Of a DNA stretch of 64,000 nt, positions 45,615-57,744 are shown piece by piece (within the stretch, counting starts at the first letter, position 1; each line of letters begins with the position of its first letter). Where the stretch lies: contig NC_134831.1 of the NCBI RefSeq assembly GCF_004210375.1, forward strand, positions 2,170,001-2,234,000, written 5' to 3'. The translations under genes and the position numbers were made by a program. This stretch comes from Tachypleus tridentatus (taxonomy: Eukaryota; Arthropoda; Merostomata; Xiphosura; Limulidae). The notes beneath the pieces were generated by a model that had not been told where the DNA came from, did no database searches, and saw nothing but the letters and a program-made list of their open reading frames with translations.

Positions 45615-46740
45615 CAATGATAACACGTTCTCTCATCTCCCCCCTTCTAGTAGAACAAAAGTCCTCGAAGTATATAATTCTGTGAGCTCTTTGTCCTGTG
45701 ACCTACACAGAAAAGTAATCTTTTTGCCGGGTTAGGGCTAAAGGTGAACCAACAGACTTTAACGATACAAAAGAAAATGACAGATTTTTAAAGTAACAGG
45801 ATCAACTATGTGAATTTAATTAGTAAAAAATGGGTCATTAAAGGCCGTCATGAAAACGTTAGAGAAACTCTTCCTGCAATTTGACCAGGGACTTCTTACT
45901 CCCACTCATTCTTTTGTCCAAGATGGTCATCAGAAAATGGTGATGGATATAGGATAACAATGCTTCAATATTTACCATAAACACTGCTGTTGCAAAACAC
46001 ATTGTTCCTTGAAATAACACTCATTAAACTGTGACGTACAAGACAGGAATTACCGTAATTTTTGGTATATAAGGACTGGATTTAATTGAGATAGTCAAGA
46101 ACTGAGGCCTACTAAAGTACTTTTAGACCCAAGAACTAGTCAGGTATGATGTATAAATTCGCTTGTTGTTTTTTTAAACCAGACAAAATCTTTATATGGA
46201 TTTTTTTTTACTTAGTCCTTCAGCTAATTTAATATATTTTAAGTTGCGTTTACTTTGGCGATCATTTGACTTGAATTTATTTACCCTGGATATGTTTTTG
46301 GGTTTTAAAAATTGTTTTTTGGATAAGAAAACTTGTTAGCTATTGTCCAGTGGGAGGTTAAAAACCTATGAAAAATATCAATTTTTTTTCAATCAAACTC
46401 CAATAAATCGAACGAAGCTGGATTCCAGATAAAAATAAAAACTGGATTATACAAAAGTAAACTTACAATCTACCGTTTTAACGTGTTTTTAATAGTTCTT
46501 TATATGCAATATTGTGTTTTATTTCTTTAACTAAAGCACCTCACAGATAAATAGCTCTTTGAACAATACTCCCAAAATATTCAATCTGAGTAATATCTGA
46601 TTTAGGCTTAAAAGTTGACTATTAAACAGATGAGAGCATCCAGCATCCTCGAAGTTTTGTCCTTTTTTTTCTATATGCTGGAATCGAATATCAGGTGTTT
46701 CTTTCTCACAATAATTGGTTATTTTCTTAGCGCATAAAGT
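45615..46740. other. Unassigned stretch
   Basis: No coding or repeat signal. Confidence 0.4.
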
Positions 46741-46826
46741 TTATTTGTTTCTTTTTAGCTCAAAGCCACGGCGTGGAATCGAACTCTGGATTGTAGTGTT
46801 TGAAGTTAGTGAACTTAACGCTGACT
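46741..46826 (-). repeat. SINE-V1 fragment, diverged
   Basis: TTTTTAGCTCAAAGCCACGG, CGTGGAATCGAACTCTGGAT, TGAACTTAACGCTGAC. Confidence 0.65.
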
Positions 46827-47177
46827 TATCGAGAGTAAAGTAATTCAGTTTTAAAAGACGTGGAAGAAAAAGGGGTTGCCCAGCAACCTTGTGCGCAGAC
46901 TTAAACAAGTTACAAATAGTCACAAAATATTATTTTGTAGGAGGAAATAAATGGAACCAGGAATTACAGCGACATCAAAGTCAAGGACCACCACTACGTA
47001 ACACATCCCACAATTAAGTTCCAAGGTTTTAGTAAAACAACTCAATTTTATTTGTTCAAATTCGTGCTTTTTTAAAAAACACTGTAGATTAATGGGTGTG
47101 GAGTGTTTTAATGCAGAGGTTTCAAACATTTCTCAGCACGAGACCATTCCACATGCATATTGAAATCCCTACCCAAC

Positions 47178-47290
47178 GAATCAGAGGGTCGCGGGTTCGA
47201 ATCCCTGTTAAACCAAATATGATCGTCCTTTCAGCCGTGGGAGCGTTAAAATGTGACGGTCAATCCCACTGATCGTTGGTAAAAGAGTAG
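47178..47290 (+). repeat. SINE-T fragment, both ends lost
   Basis: AATCAGAGGGTCGCGGGTTC, TTCAGCCGTGGGAGCG, TTGGTAAAAGAGTAG. Confidence 0.88.
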
Positions 47291-47430
47291 TTTTAACCCA
47301 CCCGGCCAAGAGAGCTGAAGCAGACTAACTGAGTGGGTGCAAAATAAATTTAATTAATTAAAGCAGATTCCCCTGTTGACCTCGTGTGTGATATCTCTCT
47401 TCTACATGAGGAATACACGTATAAAATATT

Positions 47431-47652
47431 GTTTGTTTGTTTTTTAATTTCGAGCAAAGCTGCACGAGGGCTATCTATGCTAGACGTTTCTAATTTAGCA
47501 GTGGAAGACTAGAGGGAATGCAGCTATTCACCACCACCTCTTTGGATACTTTTTTACCAACGGCTGAAATGGCAAGTATGTTTGGTGTGACGGAGATTCG
47601 AACCGCGACCCTCACGTTACGTGTCGAGTGCCCTAACCACTGGCCCATGCCA
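47431..47652 (-). repeat. SINE-T with internal deletion
   Basis: GTTTGTTTGTTTTTTAATTT, CACCACCTCTTTGGATAC, GGAGATTCGAACCGCGACCC, CCACTGGCCCATGCCA. Confidence 0.9.
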
Positions 47653-47791
47653 AGTTATGAAATGTTGCACCTTATATTGAATTTCACTTACTGTAACTGA
47701 ATAAAGGCTCTGAGGTTCATACTAACACCAGTCCATGATTTTCTGGAGGCCATGAGAGGCTATGTACAAACGTAGTTTATTTTATTTGGTT

Positions 47792-48046
47792 ATTTTATTG
47801 AGTTTTGCGCTAACCTGCACAAGGACCGTCTGCGCTACCAGTTCCTAATTTTGAAGTGACAGAGGAAAGGAAGCTGGGCGACACCATTCACCGCCACCTC
47901 TATTGTTGCCTTTTGCTAACGAAGGGATGAATTGACCATAATATTATAACGCTCCCACAGCTGAAAGAACAAGTACATTCGGTGAGGGGGATTCGATCCT
48001 GCGACCCGCTGATTATGAATCAAGTAACCTAACCACCAGGCGAACT
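47792..48046 (-). repeat. SINE-T, old copy
   Basis: TTGAGTTTTGCGCTAACCTG, TATAACGCTCCCACAGCTGA, GGGGGATTCGATCCTGCGAC. Confidence 0.85.
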
Positions 48047-48572
48047 TGTTTTGTTTCATTGTTCAACAGTGTTGTGGGAAGTAAAAGTCAAATTGTTGGC
48101 CATATTAATTGTGTTTGAAATATTGATGGGACTAAGGATGAATATTATAGTGAAATGACATACATACTAGCGCTGAATAAAACACAGACTTGTTCAATCC
48201 CTTTACAGAACGACTTCAGAAACGTGATTTTGATTTACATATTTCATATTTAAACATACGTTTTTATTAAGCACTCAGTTATCGAAGACCGTTTATCAGT
48301 GAGGAGTTCTATACTGAGTAGCAATAAAAAATATATTTCTATATTGTCCCGCAACAAAGATTGACCCCTATGCTGTGTAAAATAGATCTTGTTCGATCAC
48401 CTACCGATTAAAGATAAAGTGAAATGACAAATTATTTCGCTTATTTTAGTCGTTAAAGGGTTCTGTGGTTTATGTTTGATCTGTGTTCTAAATCAATCTG
48501 CAATACAGGGTTCATCAGCTGTGGGTAGTAAAATATAGCAACAACAGAAACTACACTGATACAGTAATTTCT
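48047..48572. other. AT-rich unassigned stretch
   Basis: Nothing recognised. Confidence 0.4.
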
Positions 48573-48583
48573 AATTGCTTTAT

Positions 48584-48854
48584 GGCCTGGCATGGCCAGG
48601 TGGGTAAGGCACTCAACTTGTAATCCGAGAGTGGCGGGTTCGAATCCCTGTCACATCAAACATGCTCGTCCTTTCAGCCGTGGGGGTGTTATAATGTGAT
48701 AGAGAATCCCACTATTCGTTGGTAAAAGAGTAGCTCAAGATTTGGCGGTGGGCGGTGATTACTACCTGCCTTTCCTCTTGTCTTACACCGCTAAATTAGG
48801 GACGGCTAGCACAGATAGCCCTCGTGTAGCTTTGCGCGAAATTCAAAACAAACC
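48584..48854 (+). repeat. SINE-T, full length, with target-site duplication
   Basis: GGCCTGGCATGGCCAGGTGG to TTCAAAACAAACC; AATTGCTTTAT at 48573-48583 and 48855-48865, perfect. Confidence 0.94.
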
Positions 48855-48865
48855 AATTGCTTTAT

Positions 48866-49284
48866 ATTTAATTTTTTATTCTTCCCACAATATTTTGAGA
48901 AGCGACTTGAAACCTTCCTTGTAGACTTTACCCCCGAAAGTATAAAAGAAGAAAACTAACATCAGCAAAAAGTCATAAAAAAGCCTCGAAACGGAGGGTC
49001 AAAAGGCGTTTGGGTTTTTCTCAACGCTAAATTCAGGAATTTACGTGAAAATTAACAACAGCATGTAAAGGATTGTTGAAAGTATCGCAATGGGCCCCAG
49101 AATTAAGTATCAAATGTTTTTCAGGGACTATCTGAACTCCATAAGCGAACGTACTTCAAAAGTAAAAGAAACATTAACATTAACTTCCAATCACAGGACA
49201 TTACCAACTTACATCAATAAAATAAAAATCAACTTGGAAATGACTATAAATAATTAAATATATTGTTGTTACGTTCTTATAATT
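48866..49284. other. Unassigned stretch
   Basis: Nothing recognised. Confidence 0.4.
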
Positions 49285-49556
49285 TGTTATTGTTGTTTTT
49301 GAATTTCGCGCAAAGCTATGCGAGAGCTATCAAAGTTAGCCGTCTTTAATTTAGCAGTGTAAGAGGGCAGGCAGCTAGTAATCACCACCCACCGCCAACT
49401 CTTGGGCTACTCTTTTACCAACGAGTAGTGGGATTCACCGTCACATTATAACGCTCCCACGGCTGAAAGGGCGAGCATGTTTGGTGTGATGGGGATTAGA
49501 ACCGCGACCCTCAGATTGCAACTCGAACGTCCACTAGCCGCCATGCCATGATGGGC
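49285..49556 (-). repeat. SINE-T, near full length, upstream of gene B
   Basis: TTTTTGAATTTCGCGCAAAG, GGGATTAGAACCGCGACCCT, GCCATGCCATGATGGGC; about 350 bases before the gene B start codon. Confidence 0.92.
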
Positions 49557-49911
49557 ATCTTACTTATAAAGATTAGAATGCATTGTTTTATCAGTTTAGT
49601 ACCCTCGCAGTTAACAGTGTTTTCGGACATAAACCCAACCGTATCTTATGAGTTTTTTCCAACCCTCATGGTTCATTAAAACAACAATGAAAGCATTCCT
49701 TTCAGTAGTTGCTTTCCATGTATAGTTTATTACTATTGCATTATTTAAGATATTTCCTTCATATGTTTCTTACTTTATGATGTTTTTCGTAAACTGTCTC
49801 CATTTTGTTTCTTCGTTGTTTTACCTAAGTATATTAAACAAACGATTCACTGCATTACTTTAAAAAGAATTTTTGTTGCACTAAAACAGGAGTGAAAAGA
49901 CTGCACAAGAA

Positions 49912-49992
49912 ATGGAGGTACATCTACTTGTTTCGGCGGTTCTGATGAGTACCCTCATTTGTACCAGTGTAGTGTGGTCGGCGTCATTTCGA
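49912..49992 (+). CDS. Gene B exon 1: signal peptide
   Basis: The ATG has a good context (ACAAGAAATGG) and opens 27 codons: MEVHLLVSAVLMSTLICTSV followed by VWSASFR. It stops at CGA before GTAAGT. Cleavage is likely after VWSA. Confidence 0.83.
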
Positions 49993-52900
49993 GTAAGTGC
50001 ATATAATTCATTAAATCCGTATTTCTGTTCGAAATACAGTCTTTCGCTTCGTTACGTTTCATACTTACTTGTTTAAACGTTAATACAAGTCCTACTTGGA
50101 TTTAGTGAAACAATTTTCACGTGTGTCATAGGTTATTGCTGTTAAAGAAGTAAGCATTGTTTTATGCATAAGACTAGAGCAGAGGTGTGTGAATGTGTCT
50201 CTCTTAACACAATATTTTTAACGGATATAATCAGTCAACGACAGCGACAGAAAAACAAATACGGGACGGTTTTCCATCCATTATTTCTTATGTGTACTGA
50301 AAGTTATATACAAAAATGAGCCTATGTCTTTGTTGAGATATGCTTATAAGCTTTCTATAATGCCAACAGTTCAATTTTATTTATATATTAGAGACCCCCA
50401 GTAGTACAACGGTATGTCTCTGAGCTTACAGCTCTGAAGGGGAGCCAAAAATGATGATTTTTATGAGACGCATCTAGCCAATCAGGATTAACACATATAC
50501 GTAAATGGCTACGTAGCGTAGAATCCCTAGCTGAATAAGGTGATCAGTCTTATTTTCACACTCCTTCCAAGACTTGCAAAATAACTATCTTGGGTGAAAC
50601 CGTTTTTGTTTTTTTTATGTATATTTATATATATGGGACCATAGGCCTAATTAGTGGAATTAATTTCAATACTGATGGTATTTGTTCAAGTTTGCTTTCG
50701 TGTGCTACTAACATGTTAGTAGGGGATCTGCAACCAACAAAGGCAAAGATTCCCAGGAAATTTGGTGCATGAATACTTCAAAAAACACATTTTAAAAAGT
50801 CTAAAGAGACTATCGGTAATTCTAAGGTTAAAATGACAACACGTTTATAGCAGTGAAATGCATATGAAAACTCATTGAAGCAACTGCACGATTTTTTTTA
50901 AAAGTGATGCCACAATCTGTGTTAATTTGAGGACAATTAAACTTTACTTTTAAAAATATCTTTTTGAAAACGATCATTTATAATTACTTGTAAAAATATA
51001 TTTGTATGAAAATAGGTAAAAATTGAATTCAGTTTTTTCAAACATTTTACTGGCTTAAATTCCAGATTTTAGATCCCCCCATGTTTTTCTCAACTATGTG
51101 TGTGTGTTTTTCTTATAGCAAAGCCACATTGGGCTATCTGATGAATCCATCGAGATAAATTAAGCCTCCGATTTCTCAACTAAGTTATCCTTCTGTTATA
51201 TAACATATAGTGTTCAGATAATGTTATAAAAAGTGTAATGTGTTTTTTATGTACAATATTAGCATGTATAAACCTATACTGAAGTTGTTATGACTTTGTT
51301 TCGAGTCTATTCTGCAGGATAATGTACAAAATATCACGTTTTCTTAAAAATGATAGTTTAGTATGAGAAACAATTATTTATGATTCAATGTACAAGGAGA
51401 CAGTATTACCATACATGTTTATAACTTAAGTTCTGGTGTCCAGTGATTTAGTGGAATACTTCGCGTATTTTAGTAGTTACTTATACGTGTTACTTTGAAC
51501 TACTGACCTCTTGTATTCCGGCAATAATAACACTTAGAAAACTCTAACTGCATGCAGTTTGAGAAGTTGATGTAAGTACAGAATGTTTGTTTTAGCTTAC
51601 AGACAACGAAGTGAACATTAACATAATTTATGTTCATAACTTAGTTCTGTCATTTTATTCGTCTTCAATGTAGCAGAAATTGGCGAGGCTTAGCAGTAAC
51701 ATAAAATGAGAACAAAATTTCCAGATGTCGCTTTCCAGATTTCTTCCACCTCCAGATCAATGTGTTTATCTTTTCTTTATCCCAGAGCAGCAACTCCAAA
51801 CTACATTCACTTGAGAAACGACAAACCTCTGACCAGGACTATCCGACCTACAACACTATCCCACGCGACCTAACTTTCTCCTGTAATGATAAGATACCAG
51901 GATACTATGCCGACCCCCAGACCGACTGCCAGGTATGTAAGAAATGTTTTCTTTCATGTTTCAAGAGCTAGTTTTGTGATTAACAACTAATTACTTACAC
52001 TAGGCATCGCGTTGTCTCTATAAATACTCAAGTGACATTTTCATCATTTCACGATCTCTAATAACTCGTTTCTTTAATTTGTTTGTAATGTATTCGTTCT
52101 GTTAATGCTAAGACGTCTAGACGTGTTACGTGACGATAATTTTCTTGTATTAATTATAAGAACCCGATGTTGCTTTAGATATTGCATTTGATATTATGTG
52201 ACGTATCCCTCCCGAGAATTATTACCCATAATGCAGTAGCTTCATATACTCAAGTATAATAATAAATATAATTGTAGGAAACTATATATAGAAGCAGGTC
52301 TATCACGTGCGCAGAAAACTTTAATCCACTGTGGTATAGAACTGAGTATTTCATCTTGCTTAAAGATCCAACAGTTTTATGGGTGATAATTTTCAACTTT
52401 CTAAAACAAATAAATTACTTTCTTAATAGGATTTAATGGGCACAAAGCGTAAGCATTGGTCATGTCATGGGCCTTATAAGTAGGACATGCATAGCAAATC
52501 GTGAGACGCCCTCTGTAGGACAAATCTTATCTTTATTACAATTGCCGGAACCTAAGAACGAGGTCAATTACATGTCCTGAGATCGAGGAGCAGGGTTCAA
52601 GACTGGATTTAGACAGGTGATTAGAGAAGAGGGTAATCAGAAATAAACAAACAGTGGCAAACAAACAATGAAAGAAACGAAAGAAGTCAAAAGTTGTAGC
52701 GGAAGTATTTAAATCGTTAGATTTGAAGCTATCCTTGGAAAAATTAGCCTAGAAGAAAACAAACAAACAAAAAACTTCTAATGTATTACTAGCGCATCTT
52801 TAGCAACTTTCTACAGAGTGTGACATAAGCTGTTTAACATCAGATACAATTTTGAAGCAATAAAAGCATTCTCAAACATAGCTCGCTGGAACACAGTGAA

Positions 52901-55185
52901 GTGTAGAAATGTCTCACAATTATTGAAAGTTTGAGACAAATTTTGAAGAACACTATGAAGTTCAGAAATCAGTGATAACGACAAAACCCACTTGTAGAGA
53001 AATATATAAATCTTTTATGTAGAGAAGTAAACAACGTTTCGGTCATGGTCAGCTTCACAAAGAAAGAATGAACCTGACGATGACCGAAGAAGGTTGAAAC
53101 ATTAAAATTTTTCTCAACCCAAACCAGCCGTTTTTACATATATATTAAGCTCAGAAATGTCTAATAATTATTAAAAGTTTGAGATGCACTCAAGAAATGA
53201 ACAGGAAAAAAAGTAATTTCAAACGTTTTTCCTAAACTTTAAAAGAACACAATATATTTAAGCTACGTGCTGTTTTTCTGTGTGAATACTGTACACTTTG
53301 GTGTCTTCTTAAAAGACGGATTCACTTTAACATTCTGCTATTCTAAGATATTTAACATTCTGATATTCTAAAATATTTCAACATTTTAATATTCGTAAAT
53401 CTTTTAACATTCTGATATTCTAAAATATTTTAACATTTTAATATTCGTAAATATTTTAACATTCTGATATTCTAAAATATTTTAACACTAATGTTCTTAG
53501 ATAGTTTAACATTTTAATATTCTAAAATATTTTGACACTAATGTTCTTAAATAGTTTAACATTTTAATATTGGTAAATATTTTAACATTCTGATATTCTA
53601 AAATATGTTAACATTTTGTTATTCTCAACTATTTTAACAATAATATTCTTAAATAGTTAAGTATTTTAATATTCGTAAATAGTTTAACATTCTGATATTC
53701 TAAAATATTTTAATGTTTTGATATTTTAAAATATTTTAACACTAATGTTCTTAACTTGCTTAACATTTTAATATTCATAAATATTTTAACATTCTGATAC
53801 TCTAAAATATTTAGCATTTTAATATTCTTACATGCAATCTCGTAACTTACTTACTGGAAAAACAAGAAAAGAATTAGTACTATAGTATGTATAAACCCTA
53901 ACCTTAAAAAGTAACTAGTGAGAACAAACTTTTAATCGCTATATTGAAAATCTTTCTTTTCTTTTGCACTTGATAACTAGCACTAACTTTTTTGATTTCA
54001 GGGATTTATAAAAAAATATCAAGTATTATTTTACGATGATAATGTACTTGTAAACTGCTACAATTCTCGTTCTTTCACCATTACTTTACATTACATTCAT
54101 TTGAGAGAACATCTTTGAACTCGTATGGCTATTTAGTAACGACCAATGAAATATTAAATTGTACATTGACTGACTATCGATAAGATTTGGCCCGGCATGG
54201 CCTAGCGCGTAAGGCGTGCGACTTGTAATCCGAGGGTCGCGAGTTCGCGCCCGCGTCGCGCTAAACATGCTCGCCCTCCCAGCCGTGGGGGCGTTATAAT
54301 GTGACGGTCAATCCCACTATTCGTTGGTAAAAGAGTAGCCCAAGAGTTGGCGGTGGGTGGTGATGACTAGCTGCCTTCCCTCTAGTCTTACACTCCTAAA
54401 TTAGGGACGGCTAGCACAGATAGCCCTCGAGTAGCTTTGTGCGAAATTCCAAAACAAACAAACAAATCAATAAGATTTTGAGTGGTCACCTAGTGACTAC
54501 AAATGAAACTATGATAGTTGTTTGTTGCTTGTTTACGTAATACGTGATGACCAAGATAGAAAGAGGCAATATGTTGTTCTGGCACAATTAAAAAAAAAGA
54601 AAAGAAAACGTAATTAAGAATAGAGATCGAAGTGAATTGAAAATTAAAATATTTGACTTCATTTACTTTTAAATTATTAAACCAATTAAAATCATTTAAA
54701 CTCAGAAAACTGTTGAACACGCAATTATAAGTTTCGGAGGATAATTTAAGAAAACAGTTAAAAATTCTTATTTTGTGAATAACCGCGGTTGTTATTTTAA
54801 AACATAGACAGAGACTATATGAAGTGACACCTTAACTTGTGTTCTGAAGCTATTGTCTTTGGTTAAATAGAATATATCGAAGATGTTTTATTAATCGATC
54901 ATTTATGTAAACAAATAAATAAAGAGAAATGTCAATAAAGAATCGTCGTCACAATTAATAATCAATGACCTGAATAATAAAATATGTATTTAACAATAGG
55001 TTTGGCACTGGTGTACACCTAGCGGCTATAAGTACAGTTTCCTGTGTCCTAACCAGACGATGTTTAACCAACCTTATCGTGTGTGCGACTGGTGGTACAA
55101 TGTTGATTGTGAACAGGCCACCAGCTTTTATGATGTTAACAATGACCTATACATCGTTAATGGAGAGTCAACGCTTGAAGCCTAA
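49912..55185 (+). CDS. Gene B: secreted single peritrophin-A (ChtBD2) domain protein, 3 exons
   Basis: Coding exons are 49912-49992, 51786-51932 and 55000-55185, with GTAAGT and GTATGT donors and TTTATCCCAG and ACAATAG acceptors; all junctions are phase 0. The product has 137 residues. Residues 1-24 form a hydrophobic signal peptide. A dibasic LEKRQ lies at 36-40. One ChtBD2 domain has cysteines at 60, 75, 81, 92, 105 and 113, with GYYAD, VWHWC, YSFLCPNQT and DWWYNVDC. This is the full family pattern, with a sequon at 94-96. The role is extracellular chitin binding, probably cuticular (CPAP1-like); spider and centipede relatives are also annotated as venom-type peptides. The domain is split by an intron after Gln76, which gene A lacks. 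Intron 2 (51933-54999) holds an AT minisatellite and a SINE-T. Family call firm, tissue role unknown. Confidence 0.88.
50391..50445 (+). repeat. SINE-V2 head fragment in gene B intron 1
   Basis: CCCCCAGTAGTACAACGGTA, TGTCTCTGAGCTTACAGCTC. Confidence 0.65.
51098..51166 (-). repeat. SINE-V1 fragment in gene B intron 1
   Basis: TGTGTGTTTTTCTTATAGCA, AAGCCACATTGGGCTATCTG. Confidence 0.8.
51786..51932 (+). CDS. Gene B exon 2: linker and first third of ChtBD2
   Basis: Entered after a T-rich tract ending CCCAG and left at CAG before GTATGT. It encodes residues 28-76, with the EKRQ site and the first two domain cysteines. The frame reads on into the intron for only a few codons. Confidence 0.9.
53033..53105. 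repeat. Inverted pair of CTGA...GAAACGTT-type motifs in gene B intron 2
   Basis: Minus strand 53056-53033 is GAAGCTGACCATGACCGAAA plus CGTT; plus strand 53074-53105 is CTGACGATGACCGAAGAAGG plus TTGAAACATT. In the plus copy GACC and GGTT can pair around GAAGAA. Confidence 0.45.
53330..53835 (+). repeat. AT-rich minisatellite in gene B intron 2
   Basis: AACATTCTGATATTCTAAAA, TATTTTAACATTTTAATATT and CGTAAATATTTT recur about a dozen times at irregular spacing. Confidence 0.85.
54189..54463 (+). repeat. SINE-T, full length, GCGTGCGACTT subfamily, in gene B intron 2
   Basis: GGCCCGGCATGGCCTAGCGC to AACAAACAAAC. Target-site duplication ATCGATAAGATTT (54176-54188) and ATCAATAAGATTT (54466-54478), one mismatch. 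Confidence 0.94.
55000..55185 (+). CDS. Gene B exon 3: remainder of ChtBD2 and C terminus
   Basis: Starts after ACAATAG with GTT (Val77) and encodes 61 residues to TAA at 55183-55185. It contains cysteines three to six and the DWWYNVDC ending. The short acidic C-terminal tail after the last cysteine is about as long as in gene A. Confidence 0.9.
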   Translation, partial: VWHWCTPSGYKYSFLCPNQTMFNQPYRVCDWWYNVDCEQATSFYDVNNDLYIVNGESTLEA

Positions 55186-55635
55186 TATGGAACGTCATTG
55201 AGTATGTGTGAAAACAAGTGTCCTTTAATTTAAACTATATTTTGTTTATAAATTCCTCTATACATAATATACATAGGTGAAACGGGTGTTTTTATTTGGC
55301 CAACGTGGTTGTGGTGTCAGATAATTCTTTTATAATTGGTGGTTTTAATTTTGTGAGTTTTTCGAGTGGCACAGTTATCTATTATTTTATACCTTTCGTA
55401 ACTAGAACTCCTGCAATATTCTTTAGATATACAACGTAAAAATATGATAATTATATATATATATATATATGTTATGTCCTCTAAGTAAACTTATATACTG
55501 TTTGGTTGATGTAAAGTCAATTTTGTTAACCATGGAATATCTTACCGATCTGGTTTTTGTAACACTAATTATGAATTGCTAAATTTATTATTTTTTACAC
55601 AGTATTTTTCATCACAATTGGTAAATAATGTACAC

Positions 55636-55641
55636 AATAAA
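55636..55641 (+). terminator. Possible polyadenylation signal of gene B
   Basis: AATAAA about 450 bases after the stop; the first good match downstream of exon 3. Confidence 0.4.
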
Positions 55642-55753
55642 AATATTTTTAAAGCCTTTTACGTGACTTATTGAAGGTATTTTGTGTAATGTTTGATCCT
55701 TTAAGATTACAACTGGAATTCGTTTTATTACTAAAGCATGGTTATGAATTTAA

Positions 55754-56038
55754 ACTAAAAGTGAGTGCAAAAATATCGCGTCAGAAGACGTGTTAAGTAG
55801 CTTGTCTCATACTTCGAGAGCCGACCAAACGATAAAGGTATTGCAGACCTTGTGTTCAAATAATGTAAAAATGTGTTGCACACTGCTTGGAGATGCAATC
55901 ATTCCTGTTAAAGGAATACCCTCACTTCACTCAGTTCTTCAGAACTGTACAAACAATTCTAACAATGATTTTTCAAATAATTTGCTGACTCGTGGAATTA
56001 GTATTATTGGATGGCATGACGGAGCTAAAATTATTTGA
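55754..56038 (+). CDS. Unidentified open frame downstream of gene B
   Basis: Ninety-four codons are open before TGA at 56036-56038. The frame has no ATG until late; an earlier GTG lies at 55790. It includes SSLSHTSRADQTIKVLQTLC, MCCTLLGDAIIPVKGIPSLH and LTRGISIIGWHDGAKII. Composition is protein-like and not a SINE shadow. I do not recognise the family; a decayed transposon gene or a 3' exon with unseen upstream exons are both possible. Confidence 0.28.
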   Translation, partial: TKSECKNIASEDVLSSLSHTSRADQTIKVLQTLCSNNVKMCCTLLGDAIIPVKGIPSLHSVLQNCTNNSNNDFSNNLLTRGISIIGWHDGAKII

Positions 56039-56041
56039 AAG

Positions 56042-57740
56042 CGATTAATCATGGTGCATAATGATTAGAAAAACTTAGTATTGATCGCTTCTTATTAATT
56101 TTTTATTGTATCTCTGTTTTTGTCAATCAAGTTTTTTCTTCTATAGATATTTTTACAACTCACAATGTAGTCTGTTCCTTTTATTCTGTAAACACAATCA
56201 GTTACAAAACGTGTAAATAATATTCAGGATACAACCATAAACATCTATATTTTAATAGGAAGAATATTTAATTTATATTTTAAGTCATGCCTTAAAGTGG
56301 TTTTAAATTGTTAGTTAATTAACACGTTGTGAGAAGATCGTTTCTTATTGTGACGTAGCAAAACTGATCGAAATAAGTTAAATTAAAACAGTGAAAACTT
56401 ATCATTCCCAGAATAAACTATTGATTATTTAAAAAACAAAACAACGAATTAATTAAATAAAGTACCTGTTTTATAAACTAATCTTACTCACTGTAAATTG
56501 TTATAAAATAAAGCAATGGATTATTTTAACAGCATGATTTTAAAAATCATTCGAATTTATTTGTACTTTTTATCCACATCATTCACTGAACACTATTTTT
56601 AACCAACAGATTTTTTTCATAATCTCCCACTGATTCATAAGTAAAAACCAAAACGATGTTATGTTGTACCCCGTTTTTCTCAAAATACATTTTATAAAAT
56701 AATGTTTTTTATTTGATTTTAGAAGAAAAAGCGATTGACATAATTGTAATATCGACTATTTGAAAGCCAAAATGAAATATTTGAAAATATTTGGTCAAGC
56801 ATTATTTATCTGTAATTGAAGTTTTTCTTTATGCTATACAGTTTATTCGCTTATACGAATATTTATGACTTTATAGTATATAGGATTTGTTAATTATGAG
56901 AACGCAGTTCAAACAAAGCGTATTTCTCTATCATTACTTTCATCTTTTATGTGCTTATTAATTTTATAATTGACATTTGTTTCGCTTGAAAGACTATACA
57001 GATAGTAATATTAAATGGATGTGATAGGTTATGCAAAATCGCTTGTAGGTCAGACTGTGCTACGTTGGGAATAAAGATGTCATGAACAGTATTACAAAAC
57101 TTATAGTAAGAGAATTACAACAAAGGTCTAAAAAAATATCTTTATCGTAATTCGGTAGACTTCATTCAGTCTGAATTATAAACAATATTTCCAGTACCTT
57201 CTTGGCAAGACAGCGATAAAAATGTTTTTATCATAATCCACTAGACGGCGAAACTTGAATTGAAGGATGTCACCACTCATTCAATAACATACTTCATATA
57301 TTAAAAAAACTATATATTTTTTCTTAATATACGTAAAGACATCTAAAGGGTGTTACGTAATGAATCGGAGACGTTACAACCCGTGTTACATAGGAGTGCG
57401 TGGGTGTCAGAAAGGGAAACAAATTGCATAACATAATTATCGAATGATTCCTTAACTGGTGTGTTTGTCGTTTTGAATTACGTTAGATTTTGTCACCAAG
57501 ATTTTAATTGTTACCGAGGAAATGAATAAAACCTAAAACCGTAGAAACTTTTAAAAAGTGTACAGAGCGATATTTTTAGGATATCAAGATAAGTAAAACG
57601 AAAGTTGACAAATAATAACAACAAAGAACTGAAACATCAATTTGCGTGATGAATTTCACTGTATTAGTTTTTTTCTGGTCAAGAGCACTTTTTTTTTTAA
57701 TTTTATCGAAATATAGTCGATAACTAAATGAACTTCCGCA
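56042..57740. other. AT-rich unassigned stretch
   Basis: No coding or repeat signal seen. Confidence 0.4.
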
Positions 57741-57744
57741 GGTT

